Assembly (NCBI RefSeq): GCF_016461785.1
Contig: NZ_JAEMUH010000009.1
Location: 62,001 to 126,000 of the forward strand
Direction of reading: 5' to 3'
Origin: Marinomonas ostreistagni
GTDB taxonomy: Bacteria > Pseudomonadota > Gammaproteobacteria > Pseudomonadales > Marinomonadaceae
Length of the DNA stretch: 64,000 nt
Shown here in pieces: positions 9,040 through 16,278 of the stretch; the first letter of the stretch is position 1; the number at the start of each line of letters is the position of its first letter. A program made the position numbers and the translations under genes. The notes beneath the pieces are model-generated. The model was not told the DNA's origin. It saw only the letters and a program-made list of their open reading frames with translations, and did not search any database.

Positions 9040-10653
9040 ATGAACGCACATCGATTGATTGCGCCACTCGCCTTATCAGGTGTTGTGATCGCTTTGGCTG
9101 GCTGTTCAACCATGAACAGCGATATGGCTTCCAGCCCAATGTGGCAAGAAGGCAAGGAATATCACCTAACCATCCTGCACACCAATGACCACCACGGTCG
9201 CTTCTGGCAAAACAGTAATGGCGAGTACGGTATGGCGGCTCGTAAAACCTTGATCGACAACATTCGTGAAGAGGTTATGTTAGAAGACGGCAATACCCTG
9301 CTATTGTCCGGTGGTGATATCAACACCGGTGTGCCTGAGTCCGATTTACAAGATGCCGAGCCAGACTTCAAAGGCATGAACATGCTGCAGTACGATGCCA
9401 TGGCTCTAGGTAACCATGAGTTTGATAACCCTCTAACCGTATTGAAGCAACAGCATGAATGGGCAGGCTTCCCATTCTTATCTGCTAACATCATCGACAA
9501 TAAAACGGGCAAGCCATTATTTGATGCTTACAAGATCTTCACTGTTGATGATCTACGTGTAGCCGTTGTCGGATTCACTACCGACGATACGGCTAAAATC
9601 GGTAACCCTGAATATCTAGACGGCCTGACCATCAAGTCACCGATCGAAGTGGCGCAAGACCTGATTCCAGTACTGGAAAAGAAAGCGGACCTGATCGTCG
9701 CGGTCACCCATATGGGCCACTACGATAACGGCAACCATGGTGGTAATGCCCCAGGTGATGTGACATTAGCGCGCACCGTTCCAGGTATTGATGTGATCGT
9801 GGGTGGTCACTCGCAAAACCCACTATTTGAGCCAGACGTACAAAGCGGCACCTTGATTCTTCAAGCCCACGAATGGGGTAAATACGTAGGCCGCCTCGAT
9901 ATGACCATTAAAGATGGCATAATCGTCGCGTCGGACTACGAGCTGATCCCAGTTAACCTGAAGAAAAAAGTAAAGAAAGCCGACGGTTCCAGTGAGCGTG
10001 TTTTCATCGATAAAGAAATCGTCCAAGACCCAACCATGCTGTCTATGTTGCAGCCTTACCAAGACATCGGCCAAGAAAAACTGGGTGTTAAAATTGGCTT
10101 CACCGATGGTAAGTTAGTCGGCGAACGTGGCATTGTCCGTTCACAAGAAACCAACCTTGGTAATCTTATTGCAGCGGCTATGATGAAGAAAGTGAACGCA
10201 GACGTCGCGGTCATGAACTCAGGCGGTATCCGTGATGATATTCCAGCAGGCGACATCACTTACAAATCCGTATTACAGGTTCAGCCATTTGGTAACGCGC
10301 TAGCTTACGTTGATCTAACGGCAGAAGAGCTGACTGATTACCTGTCTGCAGCAGCCGCTAAAGAAGCAGGCTCTGGTGCCTTTGCTCAATTCCAAGGCGT
10401 GTCTTTGGTATTAATGGACGGCAAAGCGACCAACATCAAAGTCGGTGGCAAAGCACTGGAAGCAGGCAAAACATACCGTATTGCCATGAACAGCTTTACA
10501 GCAACCGGTGGTGACGGTTACCCGAAAGTCACTGATCACAAAAACTACGTGAACTCAGGTTACGTAGATGCTGACGTATTGGTTGAGTACATCAAGGATT
10601 ACTCGCCAATCATGATCAACAACTACAAACCAACAGGCGCTGTGATTCGATAA
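9040..10653 (+). CDS. ushA: 5'-nucleotidase / UDP-sugar hydrolase lipoprotein (UshA/NutA type)
   Basis: 537 residues. The lipobox LAGC puts the lipidated cysteine at residue 22, so the mature enzyme is membrane-anchored, as in Vibrio NutA and unlike soluble E. coli UshA. The N-terminal metallophosphoesterase domain has ILHTNDHHGRF, ALGNHEFD, VTHMGH and VGGHSQN, which supply the two-metal ligands. The C-terminal nucleotide-binding domain has MNSGGIRDDI and TGGDGYPK. It hydrolyses extracellular 5'-nucleotides and UDP-sugars for purine, phosphate and sugar salvage. It has its own terminator and is monocistronic. Confidence 0.92.
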   Translation: MNAHRLIAPLALSGVVIALAGCSTMNSDMASSPMWQEGKEYHLTILHTNDHHGRFWQNSNGEYGMAARKTLIDNIREEVMLEDGNTLLLSGGDINTGVPESDLQDAEPDFKGMNMLQYDAMALGNHEFDNPLTVLKQQHEWAGFPFLSANIIDNKTGKPLFDAYKIFTVDDLRVAVVGFTTDDTAKIGNPEYLDGLTIKSPIEVAQDLIPVLEKKADLIVAVTHMGHYDNGNHGGNAPGDVTLARTVPGIDVIVGGHSQNPLFEPDVQSGTLILQAHEWGKYVGRLDMTIKDGIIVASDYELIPVNLKKKVKKADGSSERVFIDKEIVQDPTMLSMLQPYQDIGQEKLGVKIGFTDGKLVGERGIVRSQETNLGNLIAAAMMKKVNADVAVMNSGGIRDDIPAGDITYKSVLQVQPFGNALAYVDLTAEELTDYLSAAAAKEAGSGAFAQFQGVSLVLMDGKATNIKVGGKALEAGKTYRIAMNSFTATGGDGYPKVTDHKNYVNSGYVDADVLVEYIKDYSPIMINNYKPTGAVIR

Positions 10654-10676
10654 ACAATCGACTTATAAACCTTTAC

Positions 10677-10715
10677 AAAAAGCCAAAGCGTACCTTGTGA
10701 CGCTTTGGCTTTTTT
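10677..10715 (+). terminator. Rho-independent terminator of ushA
   Basis: AGCCAAAGCGT (10681-10691) pairs with ACGCTTTGGCT (10700-10710), with flanking A and T runs extending the stem and giving the T-tract. Confidence 0.92.
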
Positions 10716-10808
10716 GATCCAAGTCGGTAACACACAAAATTAGACTTATCTAATATTAAATAATTCTTTATACTCTTTTCATAAACAACACTTCTAGAGG
10801 AAGCGGTT

Positions 10809-10997
10809 ATGAAATCAAATGTAGGTGGTTTAGATAAAGTACTGCGTATTGTTTTGGGTGTAGCGCTGATCGCACTGGCGTTTTTCGGAGTCGTCGGTGT
10901 GTGGGGATATGTGGGTATTATTATTCTCGCGACGGGCATTTTTAACTTCTGCGGCTTATACACACTGCTCGGCATCAACACCTGCAAGTTAAAATAA
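10809..10997 (+). CDS. Small inner-membrane protein, DUF2892 (YgaP-like membrane domain)
   Basis: 62 residues with two hydrophobic helices. The pattern NVGGLDKVLRIVLG at the start, and TGIFNFCGLYTLLGINTCKLK at the end with two cysteines, matches the DUF2892 family. That family is seen alone or fused to rhodanese domains (YgaP). The cysteine pair suggests a link to sulfur or thiol chemistry, which is inference. AGAGGAAG lies just upstream of the ATG. No rhodanese gene is adjacent. Confidence 0.8.
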   Translation: MKSNVGGLDKVLRIVLGVALIALAFFGVVGVWGYVGIIILATGIFNFCGLYTLLGINTCKLK

Positions 10998-11020
10998 AAC
11001 AGGTAGCAGTCAGTCTTATA

Positions 11021-11045
11021 AAAAGCGAGCACAAGCTCGCTTTTT
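11021..11045. terminator. Bidirectional terminator between convergent genes
   Basis: AAAAGCGAGC (11021-11030), an ACAA loop and GCTCGCTTTTT form a strong hairpin with A- and T-runs on opposite sides, so it can stop transcription from both the DUF2892 gene and the convergent minus-strand gene, whose stop codon touches it. Confidence 0.85.
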
Positions 11046-11556
11046 ATTGAGCTAAACGCTGATAATCTAGCGACCACTCTAACGGTTTTGGTAGTTTTTC
11101 AGACATTAGAGTTGAGAAGTACTTCATCTCATCGCCCCTTTCTTCCCAGCTGTGAGTACGCGTGCCTCGCTCGGATTGTAACGTCACAGAAACGCGATCC
11201 CCGACTTGACTAAAACTGGCCTGAATTTCCCTGCCATCATCACCTTTCAGCTTGGTATTCGAGTGCGTATTTACTGTCCATTGTGGGCCGTCTGTACATT
11301 GCCATTTGAAGGTTTGCTCTGTTAGCAACAAAGACCATCGCTGACACACCTGCGCTTCTTCCTCCAAACGTGATCGAGCAATACTACGCACGAAGAAATT
11401 CATCTCTTTCACTACTTTTTCTATGGCTTCAGAGGTGCTGCTTGAGGCCAAGTTCATATCGTGAATTTGCCACCCTCCCGTCAGCGTTGTATCCGCCATC
11501 ACCTGAATGGAGCAACTTAACCCTACGACTAACGCGAGTTTATTCTTTTTGTTCAT
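11044..11556 (-). CDS. Secreted/periplasmic hypothetical protein
   Basis: 170 residues with a Sec signal peptide (KKNKLALVVGLSCSIQVMA then DTTL, cleavage near residue 21). The mature part resembles a small beta-rich domain (GGWQIHDM, WQCTDGPQWTV). I do not recognise a family. The C-terminus carries LEWSLDYQRLAQ. It is followed by the bidirectional terminator and is probably monocistronic. Confidence 0.7.
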   Translation of the reverse strand: MNKKNKLALVVGLSCSIQVMADTTLTGGWQIHDMNLASSSTSEAIEKVVKEMNFFVRSIARSRLEEEAQVCQRWSLLLTEQTFKWQCTDGPQWTVNTHSNTKLKGDDGREIQASFSQVGDRVSVTLQSERGTRTHSWEERGDEMKYFSTLMSEKLPKPLEWSLDYQRLAQ

Positions 11557-11663
11557 TGCGTATCTCCCTTTTAAGGGATTCAGGATGGCACATTAGACTG
11601 TTTGAAAAACGTACAATAAGGTGCAATTCATATAGCAATACAACTCACACAGTCACTAAGCAC

Positions 11664-11691
11664 AAAAAAGGGAGCGAATAGCGCTCCCTTT
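11664..11691 (-). terminator. Rho-independent terminator of rph
   Basis: On the minus strand AAAGGGAGCG, a 5-base loop and CGCTCCCTTT are followed by a run of T, about 20 bases after the rph stop. Confidence 0.88.
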
Positions 11692-11712
11692 GATCACCTA
11701 TCTAGCGATAGA

Positions 11713-12435
11713 TTAAGCTTCTTGGAACAGGGCTTCACGCTGCATTTCCATGATTTCGCTGATACCTTTGCGCGCAACAGACAACATGCCGATCATATGC
11801 TCATCGCTGAACGCTTCGCCTTCTGCCGTGCCTTGGATCTCGATAAATCCGCCTTTATCGTTCATGATCACATTCATATCCGTTTCCGCACTGGAATCCT
11901 CTGGGTAATCCAAATCCAATACTGGCGTGCCTTGGTAAACGCCCACAGAGATCGCCGCGATCTGCGATACGATTGGGTTCTCTTTGACTTTCTTGCTTTC
12001 AACCAGTGTTTTCACCGCGTCCGCTAGGGCCACGAAACCACCAGAGATCGATGCCGTACGAGTGCCACCGTCGGCTTGAATCACATCACAGTCAATCGTG
12101 ATCGTGTATTCGCCCAGCTTTTTCAGATCCAGAGCGGCGCGTAGAGAACGACCGATCAAACGTTGAATCTCCACGGTACGGCCACCTTGTTTGCCGCGCG
12201 CCGCTTCACGGTCCATGCGGCTGTGGGTCGAGCGTGGCAACATGCCGTATTCTGCTGTGATCCAACCTTGGCCTTTGCCTTTCAAGAAACGTGGTACGCC
12301 TTGCACAACCGTTGCAGTACAAATCACTTTGGTATCACCGCATTCCACTAATACGGAACCTTCCGCGTGCTTTGTAAAGTTACGCGTAAATTTCATTGGA
12401 CGTAATTGATCTGCTGCTCTACCGCTTGGACGCAT
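11713..12435 (-). CDS. rph: Ribonuclease PH
   Basis: 240 residues, the usual length. It begins [13 protein letters not shown] and contains CTATV near residues 40-44, [40 protein letters not shown] and [14 protein letters not shown], all signatures of this phosphorolytic 3'-5' exonuclease that trims tRNA 3' ends. The enzyme works as a hexamer in the cytoplasm. I chose the internal ATG at 12435, where the family starts; the longer frame to 12489 adds an unrelated peptide. It is divergent from yicC, the classical neighbour. Confidence 0.95.
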   Translation of the reverse strand: MRPSGRAADQLRPMKFTRNFTKHAEGSVLVECGDTKVICTATVVQGVPRFLKGKGQGWITAEYGMLPRSTHSRMDREAARGKQGGRTVEIQRLIGRSLRAALDLKKLGEYTITIDCDVIQADGGTRTASISGGFVALADAVKTLVESKKVKENPIVSQIAAISVGVYQGTPVLDLDYPEDSSAETDMNVIMNDKGGFIEIQGTAEGEAFSDEHMIGMLSVARKGISEIMEMQREALFQEA

Positions 12436-12568
12436 AAAAGTCTCACTGTTATTCGTTTCTAAAACCGTGATTATAACGAACCTTGGCAAAAATGACTGCC
12501 CATCCTGACGGGAAAGTCAGTCTTAGGTTACACTAACCGCATCTTTTATTTCGCTGTTAGGAATCAAC

Positions 12569-13435
12569 ATGACTGCAAGCATGACCGCGTTCTCGCGCCA
12601 AGAAGCCGTATACGACTGGGGCACCATCAGCTGGGAAATCCGCTCAGTAAACCAACGTTACCTTGAGCCACACTTCCGCCTACCGGAACAATTCCGTGAA
12701 TTGGAATTTGGCTTCCGTGACAGCCTACGTAAAAAGCTAAACCGCGGTAAAGTGGAATGCCAGCTACGTTTTTACGCCGAAGATACCGCTGCCAAAGGCC
12801 TTAACATCAATGCCGAAAACGCCCAAGCGCTAGCCAACGCCGTGAAAGAACTTGGCACTTGGTTCGATGGCATCAAAACGCCTTCACCACTGCAAATCCT
12901 ACAATGGCCAGGCATTCTAAGCGATGAAAGCGCCGATGCCGACGAAGTGAAAAAAGCCGTAATCGCTTTATTTAACAAAGCCTTAGACGACATGATCAGT
13001 GTACGTCAACGCGAAGGCGAACAACTTAACGCCATCATCAAAGAGCGCCTAGACAGTATCGATGCCATCGTGGCCGATGTAAAAGAGAAACTACCAACGA
13101 TCATCGCCGCGCAAAAGCAAAACCTACTGGATAAGCTCGAAGCGGCAAAAGTCGAGCTAGACCCAATGCGTGTCGAAGCGGAAATCGTCATGCTGGCACA
13201 AAAAGCCGACGTCGCCGAAGAAGTGGATCGCCTAGCGACCCACACCAAAGAAGTCCGCCGCCAGCTCAAAGAAAAAGGCCCAATCGGCCGCCGCCTAGAC
13301 TTCCTAATGCAAGAACTCAACCGCGAAGCCAACACGCTGTCTTCTAAGTCTATTGTGGTTGAGACAACCAACAGTGCGGTGGAATTGAAAGTCTTGATTG
13401 AGCAGATGCGCGAGCAGATCCAAAACATCGAATAG
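12569..13435 (+). CDS. yicC: YicC/YloC family endoribonuclease, 3' end rebuilt by island insertion
   Basis: 288 residues aligning from its first methionine with E. coli YicC (SMTAF, SVNQRYLEPHFRLPEQFRELEF) to its last residues (ELKVLIEQMREQIQNIE). The family is an endoribonuclease linked in E. coli to small-RNA turnover. An AGGA Shine-Dalgarno sits about 10 bases before the start. The final codons coincide with the island attachment site: the last eight amino-acid positions are now supplied by the inserted element, and a second version of the same tail lies at 35248-35271. The reading frame and peptide are preserved, so the protein should remain functional. Confidence 0.95.
   Translation: MTASMTAFSRQEAVYDWGTISWEIRSVNQRYLEPHFRLPEQFRELEFGFRDSLRKKLNRGKVECQLRFYAEDTAAKGLNINAENAQALANAVKELGTWFDGIKTPSPLQILQWPGILSDESADADEVKKAVIALFNKALDDMISVRQREGEQLNAIIKERLDSIDAIVADVKEKLPTIIAAQKQNLLDKLEAAKVELDPMRVEAEIVMLAQKADVAEEVDRLATHTKEVRRQLKEKGPIGRRLDFLMQELNREANTLSSKSIVVETTNSAVELKVLIEQMREQIQNIE
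13412..13435 (+). repeat. attL: left copy of the yicC 3'-end attachment repeat
   Basis: These 24 bases encode EQIQNIE-stop. The first eight (GAGCAGAT) are identical to the right copy at 35248; the remainder differs almost only at synonymous third positions. This means the island carries its own substitute yicC tail and the crossover probably lies in or next to GAGCAGAT. Confidence 0.85.
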
Positions 13436-13464
13436 ATTTTTCACCCGTCCAAGAATGTCTTAGA

Positions 13465-13516
13465 AGCCCTGTATTACCTTGTGAAGAGCATTGAAAATAC
13501 AGGGCTTTTTTATTTT
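13465..13516 (+). terminator. Terminator just inside the island left end
   Basis: AGCCCTGTATT (13465-13475) pairs with AATACAGGGCT (13496-13506), followed by TTTTTATTTTT. The element brings a terminator for the rebuilt yicC and shields the integrase from read-through. Confidence 0.85.
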
Positions 13517-13565
13517 TCCCGTCCAAATCAGTTTGCAGATGTCCGTTACCAACTACCTGTTTAGT

Positions 13566-13718
13566 GGTGGGCAGAATGGTGGGCAGCCCCCTCATTTTGG
13601 CTCAATAAGCGTTTTGCGGTGAGCAAATTGGTGGGCAGTAAGTTGCCTAATTCTCGCATTTAACTCGCCACCACAACAGGTTAGCTGCTGATTCAATAAG
13701 CAAATCGGTGGTGGGCAG
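13566..13718 (+). repeat. Four GGTGGGCAG direct repeats at the island left end
   Basis: Exact GGTGGGCAG copies occur at 13566-13574, 13578-13586, 13630-13638 and 13710-13718, all in the same orientation, between attL and the integrase start. A pair of the same motif lies near the right end. They are probably arm-type integrase or excision-factor binding sites. The 326-base gap 13436-13761 otherwise holds only the terminator above. Confidence 0.7.
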
Positions 13719-13761
13719 CCATTATTGCCCCCTCCATTATTTCAGCAACTATGGAGTAAAC

Positions 13762-15012
13762 ATGGGAAAACTCACAGCAAAACAGGTTATTGCATACAGC
13801 AAAGCCGAACCAAAAAAATACTCAGACGGTGAAGGGCTATACTTTTGCGTCCGCAAACAAGGCTCGCCTTATTGGATGATCCGCTACACCACAGCCAAAG
13901 GAAGACGAGAAGCAACCTTGGGGCAATTTCCTTTAATGTCGTTGGCAGACGCCAGAATTGCCGCCGCATACTTTCGAAAGGAAGTACGTGACGGCATCGA
14001 TCCTCTTCTGGAAAAACAGAAAATCGAGTTACCTGAGATTGAAACCGTGGATCAACTGTTCCATGACTGGTATCGAACCGATCTGAGTCGACGACTAAAG
14101 CATCCCAAGATTCCGTATCGGGTTTACACCAAAGACATAAGCCCAGTCATTGGCATTAAGTGTATTGCTGAGGTGACCGCACGCGACGTGCGCGAAGTAT
14201 TAGAGCGCATTCGAGAAAGTAACCGCCCTACCATTGCCAACGATACCTTGATGTACATGAAGCAGCTGTTTCGACATGCGATAAAGCTAGACTTAACGCT
14301 GAACAACCCCGCCGCAGCATTTACCGTGGACGATGCTGGTGGCGTGGAGTCCAGTAAAGACAGAATGCTCAGCAAAGAGGAAATTCACTACGCCTTTAGC
14401 GTGTTTCATACCCATATCAATAGCTTTGGCCGCGACAACTACCTCGCTTGCTGTCTGTTTTTGGTGTTGGGCGTACGCAAAAGCGAACTGTGCGAAGCCA
14501 TGTGGCGTGAAATGGATTTAACCACGGGCGTATGGGATCTTCCCAAAGAGCGCAGTAAGACTGGCGTGCCAATCAGCATCCCCTTACCGCGCCAAGCCAT
14601 TGCTTGGTTTAACGAGCTGCAAATCCGCGCTTGTGGCTCGCCTTATGTTTTCCCTGCCAGACGAGCAAGCCATCGTCCACATATGGGGCCAGATACGCTA
14701 AACCGGGCCATTTCTAAACTCTTTGGTCGCGAGCCTGGGCGCAAAAAACAGCCTCCCAATAAAATGGGCAAACTGGAACACTTCACCGTACACGATTTAC
14801 GCCGCACCTTTCGCAGCCTTGCCGCCTCTTTGGGCATTGCAGGCAACGTGGCAGAACGCTGTCTTAACCATAAGCTAAAAGGCGTTGAGGGCATCTACGA
14901 CCGCCACGATTACTTTGAAGAGCGCCGAATTGCCCATCAAACCGTGGCTGATGTGGTTGAACCACTAGTGAACTTTGAGCCCTCTTCACAACACCACACA
15001 GGAGGACGTTAA
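13762..15012 (+). CDS. int: Tyrosine recombinase integrase (P4-like)
   Basis: 416 residues. The N-terminal DUF4102-type arm-binding domain has YSDGEGLYFCVRKQGSPYW. The core-binding region follows, and then the catalytic domain with the first arginine in LVLGVRKSELCEAMW, the HxLR box HDLRRTFRSLAASLG and the nucleophile tyrosine region GIYDRHDY. It catalyses integration and excision at yicC. I use the ATG at 13762 (GGAG upstream, family start MGKLTAKQV) rather than a GTG 54 bases earlier that would overlap the last GGTGGGCAG repeat. One base separates its stop from the next gene, so the two are coupled. Confidence 0.95.
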   Translation: MGKLTAKQVIAYSKAEPKKYSDGEGLYFCVRKQGSPYWMIRYTTAKGRREATLGQFPLMSLADARIAAAYFRKEVRDGIDPLLEKQKIELPEIETVDQLFHDWYRTDLSRRLKHPKIPYRVYTKDISPVIGIKCIAEVTARDVREVLERIRESNRPTIANDTLMYMKQLFRHAIKLDLTLNNPAAAFTVDDAGGVESSKDRMLSKEEIHYAFSVFHTHINSFGRDNYLACCLFLVLGVRKSELCEAMWREMDLTTGVWDLPKERSKTGVPISIPLPRQAIAWFNELQIRACGSPYVFPARRASHRPHMGPDTLNRAISKLFGREPGRKKQPPNKMGKLEHFTVHDLRRTFRSLAASLGIAGNVAERCLNHKLKGVEGIYDRHDYFEERRIAHQTVADVVEPLVNFEPSSQHHTGGR

Positions 15013-15013
15013 C

Positions 15014-15352
15014 ATGCAACTGATGATGCGACTCGCCCCCATTACCTTTCCAATAGCCATGCTGGCAGGCCTTGGTTGGTGTATTGGCATTGCCTTACTC
15101 GAACAATCTCATGGCTTAGGCTACGCACTTACCCGATATTGCCTGACGACATTGGTGGTTCTCGCCCCGTGGCTGACGCTAAAACTCACATTCTACGTGA
15201 TTGTCAGCCTAGGACGTAAACTAGGACTCATCCCGCCTGCACGCCCAACGCACAGCCTAGGTTATGAAGAATCACTCTATTGGTTCAGAGTATTGGCGTT
15301 CTTCGATGGCAAACGCAGCCGTATGCCAAAAAAGCCAATCAGGCGAAATTAG
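15014..15352 (+). CDS. Small two-helix membrane protein downstream of int
   Basis: 112 residues. An AGGAGG ribosome site precedes the ATG, and the start is one base after the integrase stop, so it is translated with int. Two strong hydrophobic segments (about residues 8-30 and 42-68) are followed by a basic C-terminus ending KKPIRRN. I do not recognise the family. Position suggests an accessory of island maintenance, but nothing in the sequence proves this. Confidence 0.65.
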   Translation: MQLMMRLAPITFPIAMLAGLGWCIGIALLEQSHGLGYALTRYCLTTLVVLAPWLTLKLTFYVIVSLGRKLGLIPPARPTHSLGYEESLYWFRVLAFFDGKRSRMPKKPIRRN

Positions 15353-15520
15353 CAAGCCCCCATTTGCTCACTTACTGTGGGCAGTTGGGACAATGGGGCA
15401 ACACTTGATACCACAAGCTTTAGAAGGTGAATAAGAGGGATTTGAACCGCCCCAAGGAATGGGGCAATTGGGGATGCGGTAAAAACTCCTAACCGCATCA
15501 AAAATGCCAAACTTGCAAAA

Positions 15521-15537
15521 GTCCCAATATGGGACTA
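15521..15537 (+). promoter_or_regulatory. Inverted repeat upstream of higB (probable HigA operator)
   Basis: AGTCCC-AATAT-GGGACT is a perfect 6-bp dyad ending 10 bases before the higB ATG. Autoregulation of higBA by the HTH antitoxin through a promoter-proximal dyad is the known behaviour of the family; the assignment here is by position. The rest of the 15353-15520 gap has repeated G-rich TGGGGCA motifs of unknown meaning. Confidence 0.6.
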
Positions 15538-15547
15538 ACATCTATTT

Positions 15548-15850
15548 ATGAGAATTATCGCACTATCAACCTTAAAAACATTTTGGGAAGACAGCCCAGA
15601 ATACATTGACGCTAAAGAGCCAACGTTAGCGTGGTATAGGCATGCATTAAACGCTGATTGGGGATCACCGGCGGATGTGAAACAGGACTTTAGAAATGCC
15701 AGCATCCTCAAAGATGGGCGTGTCGTGTTTAACATTGCCGGTAATAAATACCGATTAGTCGTTTGGATCAATTATGCCTACAAGGTGGTTTACATACGGT
15801 TTATCGGCAGCCATGCACAATACGATCAAATTGATGTGCAAACGATTTGA
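15548..15850 (+). CDS. higB: HigB-family mRNA interferase toxin
   Basis: 100 residues. The C-terminal pattern KYRLVVWINYAYKVVYIRFIGSHAQYDQID matches the HigB_toxin family (PF09907 type). Known members cleave mRNA on ribosomes and are neutralised by a HigA antitoxin encoded downstream, exactly as here (32-base gap). It probably stabilises the island after insertion. The operator dyad lies just upstream. Confidence 0.88.
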   Translation: MRIIALSTLKTFWEDSPEYIDAKEPTLAWYRHALNADWGSPADVKQDFRNASILKDGRVVFNIAGNKYRLVVWINYAYKVVYIRFIGSHAQYDQIDVQTI

Positions 15851-15881
15851 AGCCAAAAGGTAGTAACAAGAGGTAAATATA

Positions 15882-16253
15882 ATGGACATCAGACCTATTA
15901 AAACAGATGCCGACTACCGCGCGGCATTAAACGACATCGAAAACCTAATGATGGCGGAGCCAGATACCATTGAAGGCGAAAAGCTGGACATTTTGGTTAC
16001 GTTAGTCGAGGCCTACGAAGCAAAGCATTTTCCAATGGATTTGCCAGACCCTGTTGAGGCAATAAAGTTTGAGATGGAGCGCAAAGGCTTAACGGTTAAA
16101 GATCTTGAACCCATGATAGGTAAAAGCAATCGTGTTTATGAAATCCTAAACCATAAGCGATCACTCACGCTAAAAATGATTTGGAAACTTCATGAAGGGT
16201 TAGGTATTCCAGCAGAGTCGCTGATCAAGCCACCGCAAGTTCGCGCTTCATAG
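15882..16253 (+). CDS. higA: HigA-family antitoxin with HTH domain
   Basis: 123 residues. It begins MDIRPIKTDADYRAAL, the classical start of HigA antitoxins that partner HigB_toxin. The N-terminal half is acidic and carries LVEAYEAKHFP. The C-terminal half is an XRE-type helix-turn-helix (GLTVKDLEPMIGKSNRVYEILNHKR, about residues 72-98) for DNA binding and autorepression. It pairs with the toxin gene 32 bases upstream. Confidence 0.9.
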   Translation: MDIRPIKTDADYRAALNDIENLMMAEPDTIEGEKLDILVTLVEAYEAKHFPMDLPDPVEAIKFEMERKGLTVKDLEPMIGKSNRVYEILNHKRSLTLKMIWKLHEGLGIPAESLIKPPQVRAS

Positions 16254-16278
16254 TGCTTCGAATCAAAATTAGTTTGTT